A stretch of DNA of 64,000 nt from Microbacterium capsulatum (GTDB lineage: Bacteria > Actinomycetota > Actinomycetes > Actinomycetales > Microbacteriaceae), in contig NZ_JAVFCB010000003.1 of NCBI RefSeq assembly GCF_030865425.1, forward strand, positions 1 through 64,000. The letters run 5' to 3'. This document shows positions 34,309-43,873 of the stretch, one piece after another; the stretch's first letter is position 1; each line of letters starts with the position of its first letter. The notes under the pieces were generated by a model that was given only the letters and a program-made list of their open reading frames with translations, ran no database searches and had not been told where the DNA came from. The translations under genes and the position numbers were made by a program.

Positions 34309-35127
34309 TCAGCTCCGCCCGTACCGCGCGACGATCTCGTCGGTCAGCGGGGGCCAGATCCGCTTGTGCTCCTCGCCGAACGGGACGCCGGAGAGGAAGG
34401 CCGCCGCGAGGTCGCGCGAGCGGTCGATGAACAGGAAGCTGCCCAGCGCGCCGAACTGGCCCGCCGTCTCGGGCGGGAAGGCGTCGCTCAGCCAGTGCGG
34501 CGACTTCACACCCTTGAGCTCGAACCCCAGGCCCCACTGATTGTCGGCGTACGAGCCGTAGCCGGGCACGAGGCCGCGCAGCCCGGGGTGGGACACGGTG
34601 AGCGCGCGGTCGCGCAGCGCCACGGGGATCAGGGTCGGGCGCAGCACCTCGCGGCCGAAGAGGAGCAGATCCTCGATCGAGGCGCTCGCCCCCGCCGACG
34701 GCCGGCCCGTGACGTCGGTCCGCTCCATGCCGAGCGGCAGGGTGACCTCGCGCAGCATCCAGTCGGCGAAGTCCATGCCGACGGCGTCGGCGACATGCGC
34801 GGCCAGCGCGTCGAACCCGGCGTTCGAGTAGATCCGCCGCTCCCCCGGCGCCCTCTGCGGCTCGGACCCCTCCATCGGCAGCCCGCTGGTGTGGTCGAGC
34901 AGGTCGAGCACGGTCGCACCCGCGGGGCCCGCCGGCTCGTCCAGATCCACCAGCCCCCGGTCCACCGCGACGAGCACGCCCCAGGCGGTGAGCGGCTTCG
35001 TCACGGACGCGAGTGGAAGCACGGCCTGCGGATCCCCCTGCACCGCCCGTGTCCCGTCGGGGCCGGTCACTCCCACCAGGGCCGGGTGCGGGAAGCCGTC
35101 GGTCGCGGTGAAGGTCGTCGTGTCCAC
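34309..35127 (-). CDS. Serine hydrolase, beta-lactamase/class C-like fold
   Basis: A 272-residue protein with penicillin-binding-type motifs: SxxK in LPLASVTKPLTAWG (about 46-49), YxN in RRIYSNAGFDALAAHV, and HTSGLP between them. It ends with a Gly-rich LGSFLFIDRS block. No signal peptide, so cytoplasmic esterase or peptidase activity is more likely than antibiotic resistance. The start GTG at 35127 is the best fit to the family N-terminus but lacks a clear ribosome site. The reading frame stays open upstream to 35400, through the promoter of the next gene, and is rejected there. Confidence 0.8.
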   Translation of the reverse strand: MDTTTFTATDGFPHPALVGVTGPDGTRAVQGDPQAVLPLASVTKPLTAWGVLVAVDRGLVDLDEPAGPAGATVLDLLDHTSGLPMEGSEPQRAPGERRIYSNAGFDALAAHVADAVGMDFADWMLREVTLPLGMERTDVTGRPSAGASASIEDLLLFGREVLRPTLIPVALRDRALTVSHPGLRGLVPGYGSYADNQWGLGFELKGVKSPHWLSDAFPPETAGQFGALGSFLFIDRSRDLAAAFLSGVPFGEEHKRIWPPLTDEIVARYGRS

Positions 35128-35169
35128 CGAGTCATCGTCCCACGCGCGAGGCACCGCATCCGGCCCGGG

Positions 35170-35196
35170 TGTCACACTTCCGGCCCCGGCGGTGTC
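35170..35196 (+). promoter_or_regulatory. ECF41-type promoter
   Basis: TGTCACA at 35170-35176 is the -35 element described for ECF41 sigma factors, and TGTC at 35193-35196 stands 16 bases downstream, where CGTC is expected. It lies 44 bases before the start of the carboxymuconolactone-decarboxylase-like gene that precedes the ECF41 gene, implying self-activation. Confidence 0.65.
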
Positions 35197-35239
35197 TTCA
35201 TGTCGAGGGCGCGAGAACCGCGCCGACGGAGGAGAGATC

Positions 35240-35836
35240 ATGACGAACCAGACCAGGGTCCCCGCGACCGCGGTGACCGGACTGTACGGCGGGATCGTGA
35301 AGTTCGCGACGAAGAAGATGTTCGGCCGGGTGCCCGAGTCGATCGGGGTGCTGTGGCACCACCGCCCGGTGTTCACCGACATGATGGGATTCGGCCGCAA
35401 GGCCGAGAAGTGGCACGAGCTCGATCAGGGCCTCTCGACACTCGCCGCGATGGCGTCCGCCGCGACGGTCGGCTGCAGCTTCTGCCTTGACCTGCACTAC
35501 TTCCTGGCCCGCGACCACGGGCTCGACGAGGACAAGGCCCGCGAGGTGCCGATCTGGCGCGAGTCGACGAGGTTCACGCCGTTGGAGCGCCGAGTGATGG
35601 AGTACGCCGAGGCCATGAGCCAGACCCCGCCGGCCGTCACCGACGAGCTGTCCGACGAACTGCTCGCCGCGATCGGCGCCCCGGCGCTGCTGGAGCTGGC
35701 GGCGAAGGTCGGCTTCCTCAACGCGACCGCCCGGATGAACATCGCGCTCGGCATCCACTCCGACGGGTTCGCCGACGCGTGCGGACTGGCCCCGCTGGCC
35801 ACCGCGGCCCCGGCCGGCGTAGCGTCGCAGGCATGA
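35240..35836 (+). CDS. Carboxymuconolactone decarboxylase/AhpD-like protein
   Basis: A 198-residue alkylhydroperoxidase-like helical protein. The redox CxxC motif followed by the characteristic histidine is GCSFCLDLHYF (about residue 79). DELSDELLAAIGAPALLELAAKVGFLNATARMN forms the conserved C-terminal part. Such proteins are the standard genomic partners and targets of ECF41 sigma factors and may detoxify peroxides or quinone-like compounds. GGAGGAG precedes the ATG. The stop overlaps the sigma factor start by ATGA. Confidence 0.88.
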   Translation: MTNQTRVPATAVTGLYGGIVKFATKKMFGRVPESIGVLWHHRPVFTDMMGFGRKAEKWHELDQGLSTLAAMASAATVGCSFCLDLHYFLARDHGLDEDKAREVPIWRESTRFTPLERRVMEYAEAMSQTPPAVTDELSDELLAAIGAPALLELAAKVGFLNATARMNIALGIHSDGFADACGLAPLATAAPAGVASQA

Positions 35837-36729
35837 GCGAGGCGATGGGTGCGGTGTCCGAGGACCCGTTCACGACCCACCGCGGGCTGCTGTTCACGGT
35901 GGCGTACGAGATCCTCGGCTCCGCCGCCGACGCCGAGGACGTCCTGCAGGAGTCCTGGCTGCGCTGGGCTTCGGCGGACCGCGGCGACGTACACGACCCG
36001 CGCGCCTATCTGGTCCGGATCGTCACGCGACAGGCGCTCAACCTGCTCCGGGCCTCGTCCCGACGGCGCGAGGAGTACGTCGGGCCGTGGCTGCCCGAGC
36101 CGCTGCTGACCACCCCGGACGTCGCCGACGACGTGGTGCTGGCCGAGAGCGTGTCCGTCGCGATGCTGACCGTGCTCGAGACGCTCGGCCCGACCGAGCG
36201 CGCGGTGTTCGTGCTGCGCGAGGTGTTCGATGTGCCCTTCGACGAGATCGCCGACGCGGTCGGGAAGGCGCCGGCGACGGTGCGGCAGATCGCGCATCGC
36301 GCCCGCGACCACGTCGCCGCGCGGCGTCCCCGCGTCGCGGTGGACTCCTCCGAGCACGACCGCGTCGTGCGCCGCTTCATCGCCGCCCTCGAGTCGGGCG
36401 ACGTGCAGGCGCTCATGGACGTACTCGCGCCCGACGTGGTGTCGGTCACCGACAGCGGCGGCCTCGTCTCCGGCGCCGCCCGGCGTCCGCTGTTCGGCGC
36501 GGAGAAGGTCGTGGCGTTCCTGCGCGGCAGCCTCGCGAAGCTCGACACGACGTTCGAGATCGCGCCGATCCGGGTCAACGGCCTGCTCGGCGCGCGCATC
36601 GTGATCGGCGGCGAGCTGCTCGCCGCGGTGAGCTTCACGGTCGAGGGCGGTCGCATCTCGCGCGTCTTCTCGGTCGCGAACCCGCACAAGCTCTCCGGCA
36701 TCGGATCCGAGGCTCCGCTCGCCCGCTGA
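35833..36729 (+). CDS. ECF41-family RNA polymerase sigma factor with SnoaL-like extension
   Basis: A 298-residue extracytoplasmic-function sigma factor. Region 2 (AEDVLQESWLRWASAD) and region 4 (FDVPFDEIADAVGKAPATVRQIAHRARDHV) occupy residues ~15-180. The C-terminal ~115 residues form a SnoaL-like domain with VTDSGGLVSGAARRP and the terminal NPHKL motif, which correspond to the DGGGK-like and NPDKL motifs of ECF41. In that family the extension replaces an anti-sigma factor and tunes activity. Translationally coupled to the CMD-like gene. Confidence 0.92.
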   Translation: MSEAMGAVSEDPFTTHRGLLFTVAYEILGSAADAEDVLQESWLRWASADRGDVHDPRAYLVRIVTRQALNLLRASSRRREEYVGPWLPEPLLTTPDVADDVVLAESVSVAMLTVLETLGPTERAVFVLREVFDVPFDEIADAVGKAPATVRQIAHRARDHVAARRPRVAVDSSEHDRVVRRFIAALESGDVQALMDVLAPDVVSVTDSGGLVSGAARRPLFGAEKVVAFLRGSLAKLDTTFEIAPIRVNGLLGARIVIGGELLAAVSFTVEGGRISRVFSVANPHKLSGIGSEAPLAR

Positions 36730-36793
36730 ACTCCGACGGATGCCGGATCCCGCCGCTCGAAGGATGCTGCCGCTCGAAGGATCCCGCCGCTCG

Positions 36794-36916
36794 AAGATGG
36801 AAAGTGCGTCTGTGCGCCCGCGCGCAGGAGCGAAAGTCATCTTCGACGGCGAGATCGACGGCCGCAGAGAGGGAAAACGCCGCTCGCGGCATCGCCGGAG
36901 CAGCGTTTTCCATCTC
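36794..36916. repeat. Paired 50-nt hairpin array E (2 units)
   Basis: Units 36794-36843 (AAGATGG variant) and 36867-36916 (GAGAGGG variant), offset 73 nt, between convergent ECF41 and glyS genes. Small tandem repeats flank it: GCCGCTCGAAGGAT-type copies before, and two ~29-nt copies containing GGGCCGAGGCGGATCGTC after (36919-36977). Variant bases differ from the other arrays but the 50/73 spacing is kept. Confidence 0.8.
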
Positions 36917-36982
36917 TGTCGTCAGCCCCAGACGGGCCGAGGCGGATCGTCAGCCCCAGAGGGGCCGAGGCGGATCGTCGGA

Positions 36983-38368
36983 TCAGGCTCCGCGGAGGCG
37001 CTCCGACAGGTAGGCGTCGAGCTCGGCGAGGGGCACGCGCTCCTGCGCCATGGTGTCGCGGTCGCGCACGGTCACGGCGTCGTCCTCGAGCGAGTCGAAG
37101 TCGACCGTGACGCAGAACGGGGTGCCGATCTCGTCCTGCCGGCGGTAGCGGCGGCCGATCGCGCCGGCGTCGTCGAAGTCGATCGCCCAGTGCCCGCGGA
37201 GGGTGTCCGCGACCGAGCGCGCGAGCGGGGAGAGCCGCTCGTTGCGCGAGAGCGGCAGCACGGCGACCTTGACCGGGGCGAGGCGCGGGTCGAGCTTCAG
37301 GACGGTGCGCACGTCGGATCCGCCCTTGGCGTTGGGCACCTCCTCCTCGACGTAGGCGTCCACGAGGAATGCCATCATCGAGCGGGTCAGGCCGAACGAC
37401 GGCTCGATCACGTACGGGATGTACTTCTCGCCGGACGCCTGGTCGAAGAAGTTCAGCGACGAGCCGGACGCCTCGCTGTGGCTGTGCAGGTCGTAGTCGG
37501 TGCGGTTGGCGACGCCCATGAGCTCGCCCCACTCCTTGCCCGGGAAGCCGAAGCGGTACTCCACGTCGATCGTGCCGGCGGAGTAGTGCGCGCGCTCGTC
37601 CTCGGGGACGTCGAAGCGCTTCATGTTGGCGGGGTCGATCCCGAGGTCGACGAACCAGTCCCAGCACTCCTCGACCCAGTGCTCGAACCACTCCTGTGCG
37701 TCGGCCGGCGGCACGAAGTACTCGATCTCCATCTGCTCGAACTCGCGGGTGCGGAAGATGAAGTTGCCGGGGGTGATCTCGTTGCGGAACGCCTTGCCGA
37801 CCTGGCCGATGCCGAACGGCGGCTTCTTGCGGCTCGCGGTGAGCACGTTCGAGAAGTTCACGAAGATGCCCTGCGCGGTCTCGGGGCGCAGGTAGTGCAG
37901 GCCGGACTCGTCGTCGACGACGCCGAGGTAGGTCTTCACGAGGCCGGAGAACGCCTTCGGCTCGGTGTACTCGCCCTTGGTGCCGCAGTTCGGGCAGGGC
38001 ACGTCGGCGAGGCCGTTCTCGGCCTTGCGGCCCTTGCGCGCCTCGAAGTCCTCGAGCAGGTTGTCGGCGCGGAACCGCTTGTGGCACTGCAGGCACTCGA
38101 CGAGCGGATCCGTGAAGGTCGCGACGTGGCCGGACGCCTCCCACACGCGCTTGGGCAGGATGATCGACGAGTCGAGTCCGACCATGTCGCCGCGGCCGCG
38201 CACGAAGGTCTGCCACCACTGCCGGCGGATGTTCTCCTTGAGCTCGGTGCCGAGGGGGCCGTAGTCCCAGGCCGAGCGGGAACCGCCGTAGATCTCACCC
38301 GCTTGGAAGACGAACCCGCGGTGGCGGGCGAGGGCGATGACCTTGTCGAGGCGGGACTGTTCGGCCAC
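36983..38368 (-). CDS. glyS: Glycyl-tRNA synthetase (single-chain type)
   Basis: A 461-residue class II synthetase charging tRNA-Gly, the homodimeric type found in actinobacteria. [22 protein letters not shown] opens the enzyme. A zinc ribbon with CLQCH and CPNCG follows around residues 90-125. Motif 2 is [24 protein letters not shown], and motif 3 is [23 protein letters not shown] marks the anticodon-binding domain. Start is GTG at 38368 with GGAG six bases upstream. Confidence 0.96.
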   Translation of the reverse strand: MAEQSRLDKVIALARHRGFVFQAGEIYGGSRSAWDYGPLGTELKENIRRQWWQTFVRGRGDMVGLDSSIILPKRVWEASGHVATFTDPLVECLQCHKRFRADNLLEDFEARKGRKAENGLADVPCPNCGTKGEYTEPKAFSGLVKTYLGVVDDESGLHYLRPETAQGIFVNFSNVLTASRKKPPFGIGQVGKAFRNEITPGNFIFRTREFEQMEIEYFVPPADAQEWFEHWVEECWDWFVDLGIDPANMKRFDVPEDERAHYSAGTIDVEYRFGFPGKEWGELMGVANRTDYDLHSHSEASGSSLNFFDQASGEKYIPYVIEPSFGLTRSMMAFLVDAYVEEEVPNAKGGSDVRTVLKLDPRLAPVKVAVLPLSRNERLSPLARSVADTLRGHWAIDFDDAGAIGRRYRRQDEIGTPFCVTVDFDSLEDDAVTVRDRDTMAQERVPLAELDAYLSERLRGA

Positions 38369-38505
38369 GGTGGCTCCAATGGTCGCGATGATGCGGGGAG
38401 AATGCGCGGAAAGAGCGCGGTCCAATCCTATCGGCGCGGCTCCGGGCCCGTGGATCGGGGCTCCCCTGCCGGGGCCGCCCGTCCGTGCGCGACCCGGCAC
38501 GGGCG

Positions 38506-38511
38506 TACGGT
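38506..38511 (+). promoter_or_regulatory. -10 box of leaderless peptide-transporter promoter
   Basis: TACGGT ends six bases before the ATG at 38518, matching the spacing at hemA, mntH and other genes in the window. Confidence 0.5.
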
Positions 38512-38517
38512 CGAAGC

Positions 38518-39987
38518 ATGAGCACCACACAGCAGGCCGAGCACACCGGCGATCACGACACGCGCTTCTTCGGGCAACCCTGGGCGCTCGCGCACGTGTT
38601 CGGCGTCGAGATGTGGGAGCGTTTCAGCTTCTACGGCATGCAGGGCATCCTGCTCATCTACCTGTACTACTCGGCGACGGAGGGCGGTCTCGGCCTGCCC
38701 AAGGCGGTCGCCGGCGGGATCGTCGGCGCGTACGGCGGATCCGTGTACCTGTCCACGATCCTCGGCGCCTGGATCGCCGACCGGATGCTCGGATCCGAGC
38801 GGGTGCTGTTCTTCAGTGCGATCGTCATCATGGCGGGACACATCTCCCTCGCGCTGCTGCCCGGCATCGCCGGGGTCGGCGTGGGCCTCGTGCTCATCGC
38901 GATCGGATCCGGCGGGCTGAAGGCGAACGCGACCTCGGTCGTCGGCACGCTCTACTCCGCCGACGATCCGCGGCGCGACGGCGGCTTCTCGCTGTTCTAC
39001 CTCGGCATCAACCTCGGCGCCTTCTTCGGCCCGATCCTGACGGGGCTGCTGCAGAGCAGCATCGGCTTCCACTTCGGGTTCGGCCTGGCCGCGATCGGCA
39101 TGGCGGCGGGCCTGCTGCAGTACTCGTTCGGGCGCCGCGCGCTGCCCGCCGAGTCGCACCGCATCGTGAACCCGCTGCCGCGCGGCCGCTACCCGCTCGT
39201 CGGGATCGTCGCGGGCGCCGCGATCCTGGTCATCGTGGTCCTCGTGCTGGCCGGCGTGATCCGCGCCGACAACCTGTCCACCATCGTGATCCTCGCGGCG
39301 CTGGTCGCGACGATCGCCTACTTCGCGGTGATCCTCTCCAGCCGCAGGATCACTGCGACCGAGCGCTCCCGGGTGTGGGGCTTCCTGCCGCTGTTCATCA
39401 CGAGCGTCGCGTTCTGGTCGCTGTACCAGCAGCAGTTCACGGTCCTCACCGTCTACTCCGACACGCGCCTGGACCGGAACCTGTTCGGCTGGGAGATGCC
39501 GGTCTCGTGGGTGCAGTCGATCAACCCCGTGTTCATCATCGTGCTGTCGGGCGTGTTCGCCGCGATCTGGACGAAGCTCGGAGACCGCCAGCCGTCCACG
39601 CCGGTGAAGTTCGCGTTCGGCGCGATCATCATGGGCGTCGCATTCCTGCTGTTCCTGCCGTTCGCAGGCGGGGCCGCGAACTCGACGCCGCTGCTCGCCA
39701 TCGTCGGGATCCTGCTCGTCTTCACGGTCGCGGAGCTGCTGCTGTCGCCGATCGGGCTGTCGGCGGCGACGAAGCTCGCCCCGACCGCGTTCCACACGCA
39801 GATGGTGGCGCTGTTCTTCCTGTCGATCTCGCTCGGCACGGCGATCTCGGGCTGGCTCGTGCAGTTCTACAACCCGAAGAACGAGGTGCCGTACTTCTCG
39901 ATCCTCGGGGGGATCGCGATCCTCGTCGGGATCGGGCTGCTGCTGTCGGTGCGGCCGGTGATGGCCCTCATGAAGGGCGTGCGCTGA
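38518..39987 (+). CDS. POT-family proton-coupled oligopeptide transporter
   Basis: A 489-residue MFS-type importer with about 12-14 membrane segments that brings in di- and tripeptides with protons. [20 protein letters not shown] (residues ~26-45) contains the ExxERF proton-coupling motif, and [17 protein letters not shown] is the PTR2 signature. [14 protein letters not shown] also fits. Between these and the C-terminal half is the usual cytoplasmic linker region. It stands alone, diverging from glyS, with a leaderless start. Confidence 0.92.
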   Translation: MSTTQQAEHTGDHDTRFFGQPWALAHVFGVEMWERFSFYGMQGILLIYLYYSATEGGLGLPKAVAGGIVGAYGGSVYLSTILGAWIADRMLGSERVLFFSAIVIMAGHISLALLPGIAGVGVGLVLIAIGSGGLKANATSVVGTLYSADDPRRDGGFSLFYLGINLGAFFGPILTGLLQSSIGFHFGFGLAAIGMAAGLLQYSFGRRALPAESHRIVNPLPRGRYPLVGIVAGAAILVIVVLVLAGVIRADNLSTIVILAALVATIAYFAVILSSRRITATERSRVWGFLPLFITSVAFWSLYQQQFTVLTVYSDTRLDRNLFGWEMPVSWVQSINPVFIIVLSGVFAAIWTKLGDRQPSTPVKFAFGAIIMGVAFLLFLPFAGGAANSTPLLAIVGILLVFTVAELLLSPIGLSAATKLAPTAFHTQMVALFFLSISLGTAISGWLVQFYNPKNEVPYFSILGGIAILVGIGLLLSVRPVMALMKGVR

Positions 39988-39990
39988 CGA

Positions 39991-40383
39991 TCAGCGGGTG
40001 AAGGTGCGGCCGTCCGGGTCACCGGGGCCGGCCGGGCGCAGCCGCGGCGGGATCGGCCAGTCCAGCCGGTACCGCCGGGTCGGCGGGCGCTGCATGTCGC
40101 CGAAGTCGTCGACCTTGACCACGATGCGGCCGTCGCCCTCGGGGACGACCTCGACGATCTGGACGCGGAGCAGCCCGTCGGACTCGCCCTCGAGGATCCA
40201 CGGGTCGGCCAGCCAGCGGATCCCGTACTCCTCGAGCACCGCCTCCGCATCGAGCCAGTCGATCCCGCCGGTGACCTCGCGGCCCAGCACGTCGACGGCG
40301 AGCCAGTCGTCGCCCTCGGGCCGGATCCAGCCGAGCAGCTCGCCGTCGTCCCGGCGGTGCGGCGTCCAGTCTGCGGGGATCAT
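39991..40383 (-). CDS. Conserved hypothetical protein, 130 residues
   Basis: A soluble acidic protein, no membrane segment or known motif. The core GWIRPEGDDWLAVDVLGREVTGGIDW and the final RRYRLDWPIPPRLRPAGPGDP resemble a small beta-rich actinobacterial family, but I cannot name it. TAGGCT (40390-40395, minus strand) lies six bases before the ATG, the leaderless arrangement. It ends three bases from the convergent peptide-transporter stop. Confidence 0.7.
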   Translation of the reverse strand: MIPADWTPHRRDDGELLGWIRPEGDDWLAVDVLGREVTGGIDWLDAEAVLEEYGIRWLADPWILEGESDGLLRVQIVEVVPEGDGRIVVKVDDFGDMQRPPTRRYRLDWPIPPRLRPAGPGDPDGRTFTR

Positions 40384-40529
40384 GCGCCGAGCCTAGCCGG
40401 GCGGAGGCCCGCCGGCCCGCCCGCGGCCCGGACCCGGCCCGGACCCGCCGGCCCGCCCCCGGCCCGCGGCTCGGACCCAGCCCGGACCCGGCCCGGCCGC
40501 CCGGCCCGCCGCCCGCCGCCCGACCGCCG

Positions 40530-40652
40530 GAGATGGAAAGCGCTGCCGCGCCGTCCCCCGGAGCGGCGAAACCCATCTCTGTCCCGGGCCGGCCACGTCA
40601 CGGAGATGGAAAACGCCGCCCGCAGAGGCCTGCAAGCGGCGAAATCCATCTC
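40530..40652. repeat. Paired 50-nt hairpin array F (2 units)
   Basis: Units 40530-40579 and 40603-40652, offset 73 nt. Left arms GAGATGGAAAGCGCTGCC and GAGATGGAAAACGCCGCC, right arms GGCGAAACCCATCTC and GGCGAAATCCATCTC. They fill the 306-nt gap between the hypothetical gene and the peptidase gene together with an extremely C/G-rich run of CCCGGACCCGGC-like tandem copies at 40398-40520. Confidence 0.85.
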
Positions 40653-40689
40653 CGGGCGAACGGCCGACGAGGCGTCCGCCGGTCGCGAC

Positions 40690-42657
40690 TCACCAGATCG
40701 TGACGCGCTCCTCCGGGGCCAGCCACAACTTGTCCGTCTCCGTCACGCCGAACGCGTCGTAGAACGCGCCGATGTTGCGCAGGATCTGGTTGCAGCGGAA
40801 CTCGTTCGGGGAGTGCGGGTCGATCGTGAGCAGGCGGATCGTCTCGGCCTCACGGCTCTTCTGCTGCCACACCTGGCCCCAGGACAGCAGCAGGCGCTGC
40901 ACGCCGGTGAGCTCGTCGATCTCGGGTGCCGCGTCACCCGCCAGCGCGATCTCGTACGCCTTCAGCGCGATGCCGAGTCCGCCGAGGTCGCCGATGTTCT
41001 CGCCGATCGTGAGGGCGCCGTTGACGTGGTGCTCGCCGTCCAGCCCCTCCGGCACGAGCGCGTCGTACTGCGCGATGAGGGATCCGGTGCGCTCCTCGAA
41101 CGCCGCGCGGTCCTCGTCGGTCCACCAGTCCTGCAGCTTGCCGTCGCCGTCGTAGCGGCTGCCCTGATCGTCGAAGCCGTGCCCGATCTCGTGACCGATG
41201 ACGGATCCGATCCCGCCGTAGTTGGCCGCCGCGTCGCGGTCGGCGTCGAAGAAGGGGTACTGCAGGATCGCCGCGGGGAACACGATCTCGTTCATGAGCG
41301 GGTTGTAGTACGCGTTGACCGTCTGCGGCGACATGAACCACTCGTCGCGGTCGATCGGCTTGCCGACCTTGCCGAGCTGGCGGTCGTGCTCGAAGAGCGC
41401 GGCGCGGCCGGCGTTGCCGACGAGGTCGTCCTCCTCGATCGCCACGGTCGAGTAGTCGCGCCAGGTCTTCGGGTGGCCGATCTTCGGCGTGAAGGTGGCG
41501 AGCTTGGCCAGTGCGCGCTCGCGGGTCTCCGGGCTCATCCACTCGAGAGTGCCGATCGACTGCCGGTACGCCTCGAGCAGGTTGGCGATGAGCGCGTCCA
41601 TCGCGGCCTTCGCGGCCGGCGGGTAGTGCCGTTCGACGTAGACCTTGCCGACCGCGTCGCCGAGGGATCCCTCGACGAGCGAGACGCCGCGCTTCCAGCG
41701 CTCCCGGATCGTGGGGACGCCGGTGAGCTCGGTGCCGTAGAACGAGAAGTTCTCCTGCACGATGTCGTCGGTGAGGTACGCGGCGAGACCGTGCACGACC
41801 TTCGCGCGCAGCCACGCCTTCCAGTCGTCCAGGCGGTCGGCGACGAGCAGGGATCCGAGCCCCTCGAAGAAGCTCGGCTGGTACACGACGGCCTCCGCGA
41901 AAGCCGCGGCGCCGGCCGGACCGGCCACGGCGTCGCGCCACGGCGCGAGGTCGACGCCGACGAGCGTCTGGAACTCGTCCCAGGTCTTCAGGTTGTACGT
42001 CTTGACGGCGTCGCGGCTGGCCACGTTGTCCCAGTGGTGGCCGGCGATATCGTGCTCGAGCGCGAACGCGCGGTCGGCCTGGTCTGCGGCGTCGGCCACT
42101 CCGGCCAGCGTGAGGATCCGCTCCAGGTGAGCGCGGTACGCCGCGCGCGTGCCCTCGAAGTTCTCCAGGCGGTAGTAGCTCTCGTCCGGCAGGGAGAGTC
42201 CCGCCTGCACGACGAACGGGACGTACCGCTCGGGGTCGCCCGGATCCGGCTCCACGAACACGCCGATCAGCGCCGCGATCCCCTGCCGGTCGAAGGAGCC
42301 GATCGTCGCCACGAACTCGGCTATGGATCCGATCGCGTCGACCGCGGCGAGCGGCCCGGCGAGCGGCGCGGTGCCCAGCGCGGCGATGCGCTCGGTGTCC
42401 ATGAAGCTCGCGAACAGGTCGCCGATCTTGCGGGCCTCGGTGCCGGGCTCGGCCGTCTGCGCCTCTTCGATGATGGCGCGGACGTCCTTCTCGGCCTGGT
42501 CGGCGAGAAGGTGGAAGGACCCCCAGCGCGCCTTGTCGGCGGGGATCTCGGTGGTCGTGAGGAACGTGTGGTTGACATGCCGGTACAGGTCGTCCTGCGG
42601 CCGGATCGCGGAGTCGAACTCGCCGATGGCGAGGCCGGAGGGGAGAACGTCGGTCAT
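40690..42657 (-). CDS. pepO: M13-family zinc metallopeptidase (neprilysin/PepO type)
   Basis: A 655-residue endopeptidase that cuts peptides of moderate size. The N-terminal domain begins RPQDDLYRHVNHTFL. VNAYYNPLMNEIVFPAAILQ is the substrate-binding stretch. The zinc site is GSVIGHEIGHGFDDQGSRYD (HExxH), with the third ligand Glu in TIGENIGDLGGLGIAL. The protein ends with the characteristic VxxW-like ERVTIW. No signal peptide, so it is cytoplasmic. TAGGCT at 42664-42669 on the minus strand is six bases before the ATG. Confidence 0.95.
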   Translation of the reverse strand: MTDVLPSGLAIGEFDSAIRPQDDLYRHVNHTFLTTTEIPADKARWGSFHLLADQAEKDVRAIIEEAQTAEPGTEARKIGDLFASFMDTERIAALGTAPLAGPLAAVDAIGSIAEFVATIGSFDRQGIAALIGVFVEPDPGDPERYVPFVVQAGLSLPDESYYRLENFEGTRAAYRAHLERILTLAGVADAADQADRAFALEHDIAGHHWDNVASRDAVKTYNLKTWDEFQTLVGVDLAPWRDAVAGPAGAAAFAEAVVYQPSFFEGLGSLLVADRLDDWKAWLRAKVVHGLAAYLTDDIVQENFSFYGTELTGVPTIRERWKRGVSLVEGSLGDAVGKVYVERHYPPAAKAAMDALIANLLEAYRQSIGTLEWMSPETRERALAKLATFTPKIGHPKTWRDYSTVAIEEDDLVGNAGRAALFEHDRQLGKVGKPIDRDEWFMSPQTVNAYYNPLMNEIVFPAAILQYPFFDADRDAAANYGGIGSVIGHEIGHGFDDQGSRYDGDGKLQDWWTDEDRAAFEERTGSLIAQYDALVPEGLDGEHHVNGALTIGENIGDLGGLGIALKAYEIALAGDAAPEIDELTGVQRLLLSWGQVWQQKSREAETIRLLTIDPHSPNEFRCNQILRNIGAFYDAFGVTETDKLWLAPEERVTIW

Positions 42658-42715
42658 GCGATCAGCCTATGCGGCCGGGACGACATTCCGAGGGCCCGAT
42701 CGCGGCCCCGGCGGG

Positions 42716-43144
42716 TCAGGCCTCCAGGAGCGCCTTCGCCTTGTCGAGCGCGGCCATCTCGCCGTCCATGTTCTTCTGCACGGGCCCGCCCATGAACAGC
42801 TTCTTCAGGCCGGTCACCTCGGCGGAGAGGTCGAACGTGACCTGCGTGCCCCCCGGCGTCTCCTCGAACGTGTAGCTGCCGACCGGGCGCACGGGGCCGG
42901 CGATGGCGGCGAACGCGTAGCGGGTCGGCGCGGTGTACTCGGTGATCCGGATGTCGGCGTCGATCGACCGGCCACCCGGCCCCGCGATCACCTGATGCAC
43001 GGTTGCACCCACCCCGGGTGCGCCCTGCGCCTGGATCTCCTTGACGCCGCCGCGCCATTTCCTGTCGTTGGCGGGGTCGGTGAAGAACGCGAAGACGGTT
43101 TCCACGGGGGCGGCGATCTCGATCGTCCGGGATGCGATGGGCAT
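42716..43144 (-). CDS. SRPBCC-fold (polyketide cyclase/START-like) protein
   Basis: A 142-residue ligand-binding-fold protein. SRTIEIAAPVETVFAFFTDPANDRKWRGG is the classic first strand and helix of the family. TRYAFAAIAGPVRPVGSYTFEETPGGTQVTF forms the central sheet, and a C-terminal helix closes the pocket. Ligand unknown. GATAAT (43151-43156, minus strand) lies six bases before the ATG, a good leaderless -10 box. Confidence 0.85.
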   Translation of the reverse strand: MPIASRTIEIAAPVETVFAFFTDPANDRKWRGGVKEIQAQGAPGVGATVHQVIAGPGGRSIDADIRITEYTAPTRYAFAAIAGPVRPVGSYTFEETPGGTQVTFDLSAEVTGLKKLFMGGPVQKNMDGEMAALDKAKALLEA

Positions 43145-43198
43145 GAACCGATTATCCCGCGTGGACGGGGCCGGGAGAAGACCCGCGGCACGCGAACC

Positions 43199-43855
43199 TC
43201 AGCCGGCGATCAGCACCCCGATCAGGGCCCCGACGAGCATCGACGGACCGAACGGGAGGGATCCGCGCAGCGTGGTCCTGCGCGCCGCGATCATGACGAC
43301 CGCGACGACGCCGCCGCAGACGAACGCCGAGAGCAGTCCGAACAGCCAGGGCTCGAGACCGAACCACCCGAGGAGGAGCCCGAGCGGTGCCGCGAGCTTG
43401 ACGTCGCCCATCCCCATCGACCGCGGTGAGATGAGCGCGAGGATCAGATACAGCGCGAACATCACGGCGGCACCGACCAGCGCGCCGAGCAGGCGCGACC
43501 ACTCGCCGGTGAGGGCGGCGGCGAGCACGAGCGCGACGGCCAGGGCGCCGAGCATCGTCGCGATCGTGGTGTTGGGCAGGCGCTTCTCGAGCACGTCGAC
43601 CACCCCGAGCACCACGGCCACGGCGGCGAAGGCGAGGGCGGCGGGCAGGGCCGGCGCGTCGGATCCGTCGGCCAGACGCCATACGAGCAGGGCGAACGAC
43701 GCCGCCGTCGCCGCGGCGGACGCGATGCGGGCGGCCCGGCCGACGGTCGATGTCTTCACCGAACGGGCGGCCCAGACGTGCAGCGGCCACCATCCGAGAG
43801 CGGCGCCGACCACGGCGCCGGCGAGCGCGAGCAGGGGCAGCGGCATGATCGGCAT
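43199..43855 (-). CDS. A24-family prepilin peptidase
   Basis: A 218-residue membrane protease that removes the leader from Flp pilin and TadE-like pseudopilins. Eight or so hydrophobic segments. The first active-site Asp is in VVLGVVDVLEKRLPN (about 85) and the second in the conserved GMGDVKLAAP (about 150). It lacks the N-terminal methylase domain, as in TadV/CpaA enzymes. Last gene of the tad operon, 18 nt after tadC. Confidence 0.9.
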   Translation of the reverse strand: MPIMPLPLLALAGAVVGAALGWWPLHVWAARSVKTSTVGRAARIASAAATAASFALLVWRLADGSDAPALPAALAFAAVAVVLGVVDVLEKRLPNTTIATMLGALAVALVLAAALTGEWSRLLGALVGAAVMFALYLILALISPRSMGMGDVKLAAPLGLLLGWFGLEPWLFGLLSAFVCGGVVAVVMIAARRTTLRGSLPFGPSMLVGALIGVLIAG

Positions 43856-43873
43856 GGTACCGGTCGCGCCGGC

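Noticed and set aside
34309..35127. Antibiotic-resistance beta-lactamase
   Set aside because: The protein has the SxxK/YxN motifs but no export signal, so a cytoplasmic esterase-like role is more likely.
35128..35400. N-terminal extension of the serine hydrolase
   Set aside because: It would run over the ECF41 promoter and into the CMD-like gene on the opposite strand.
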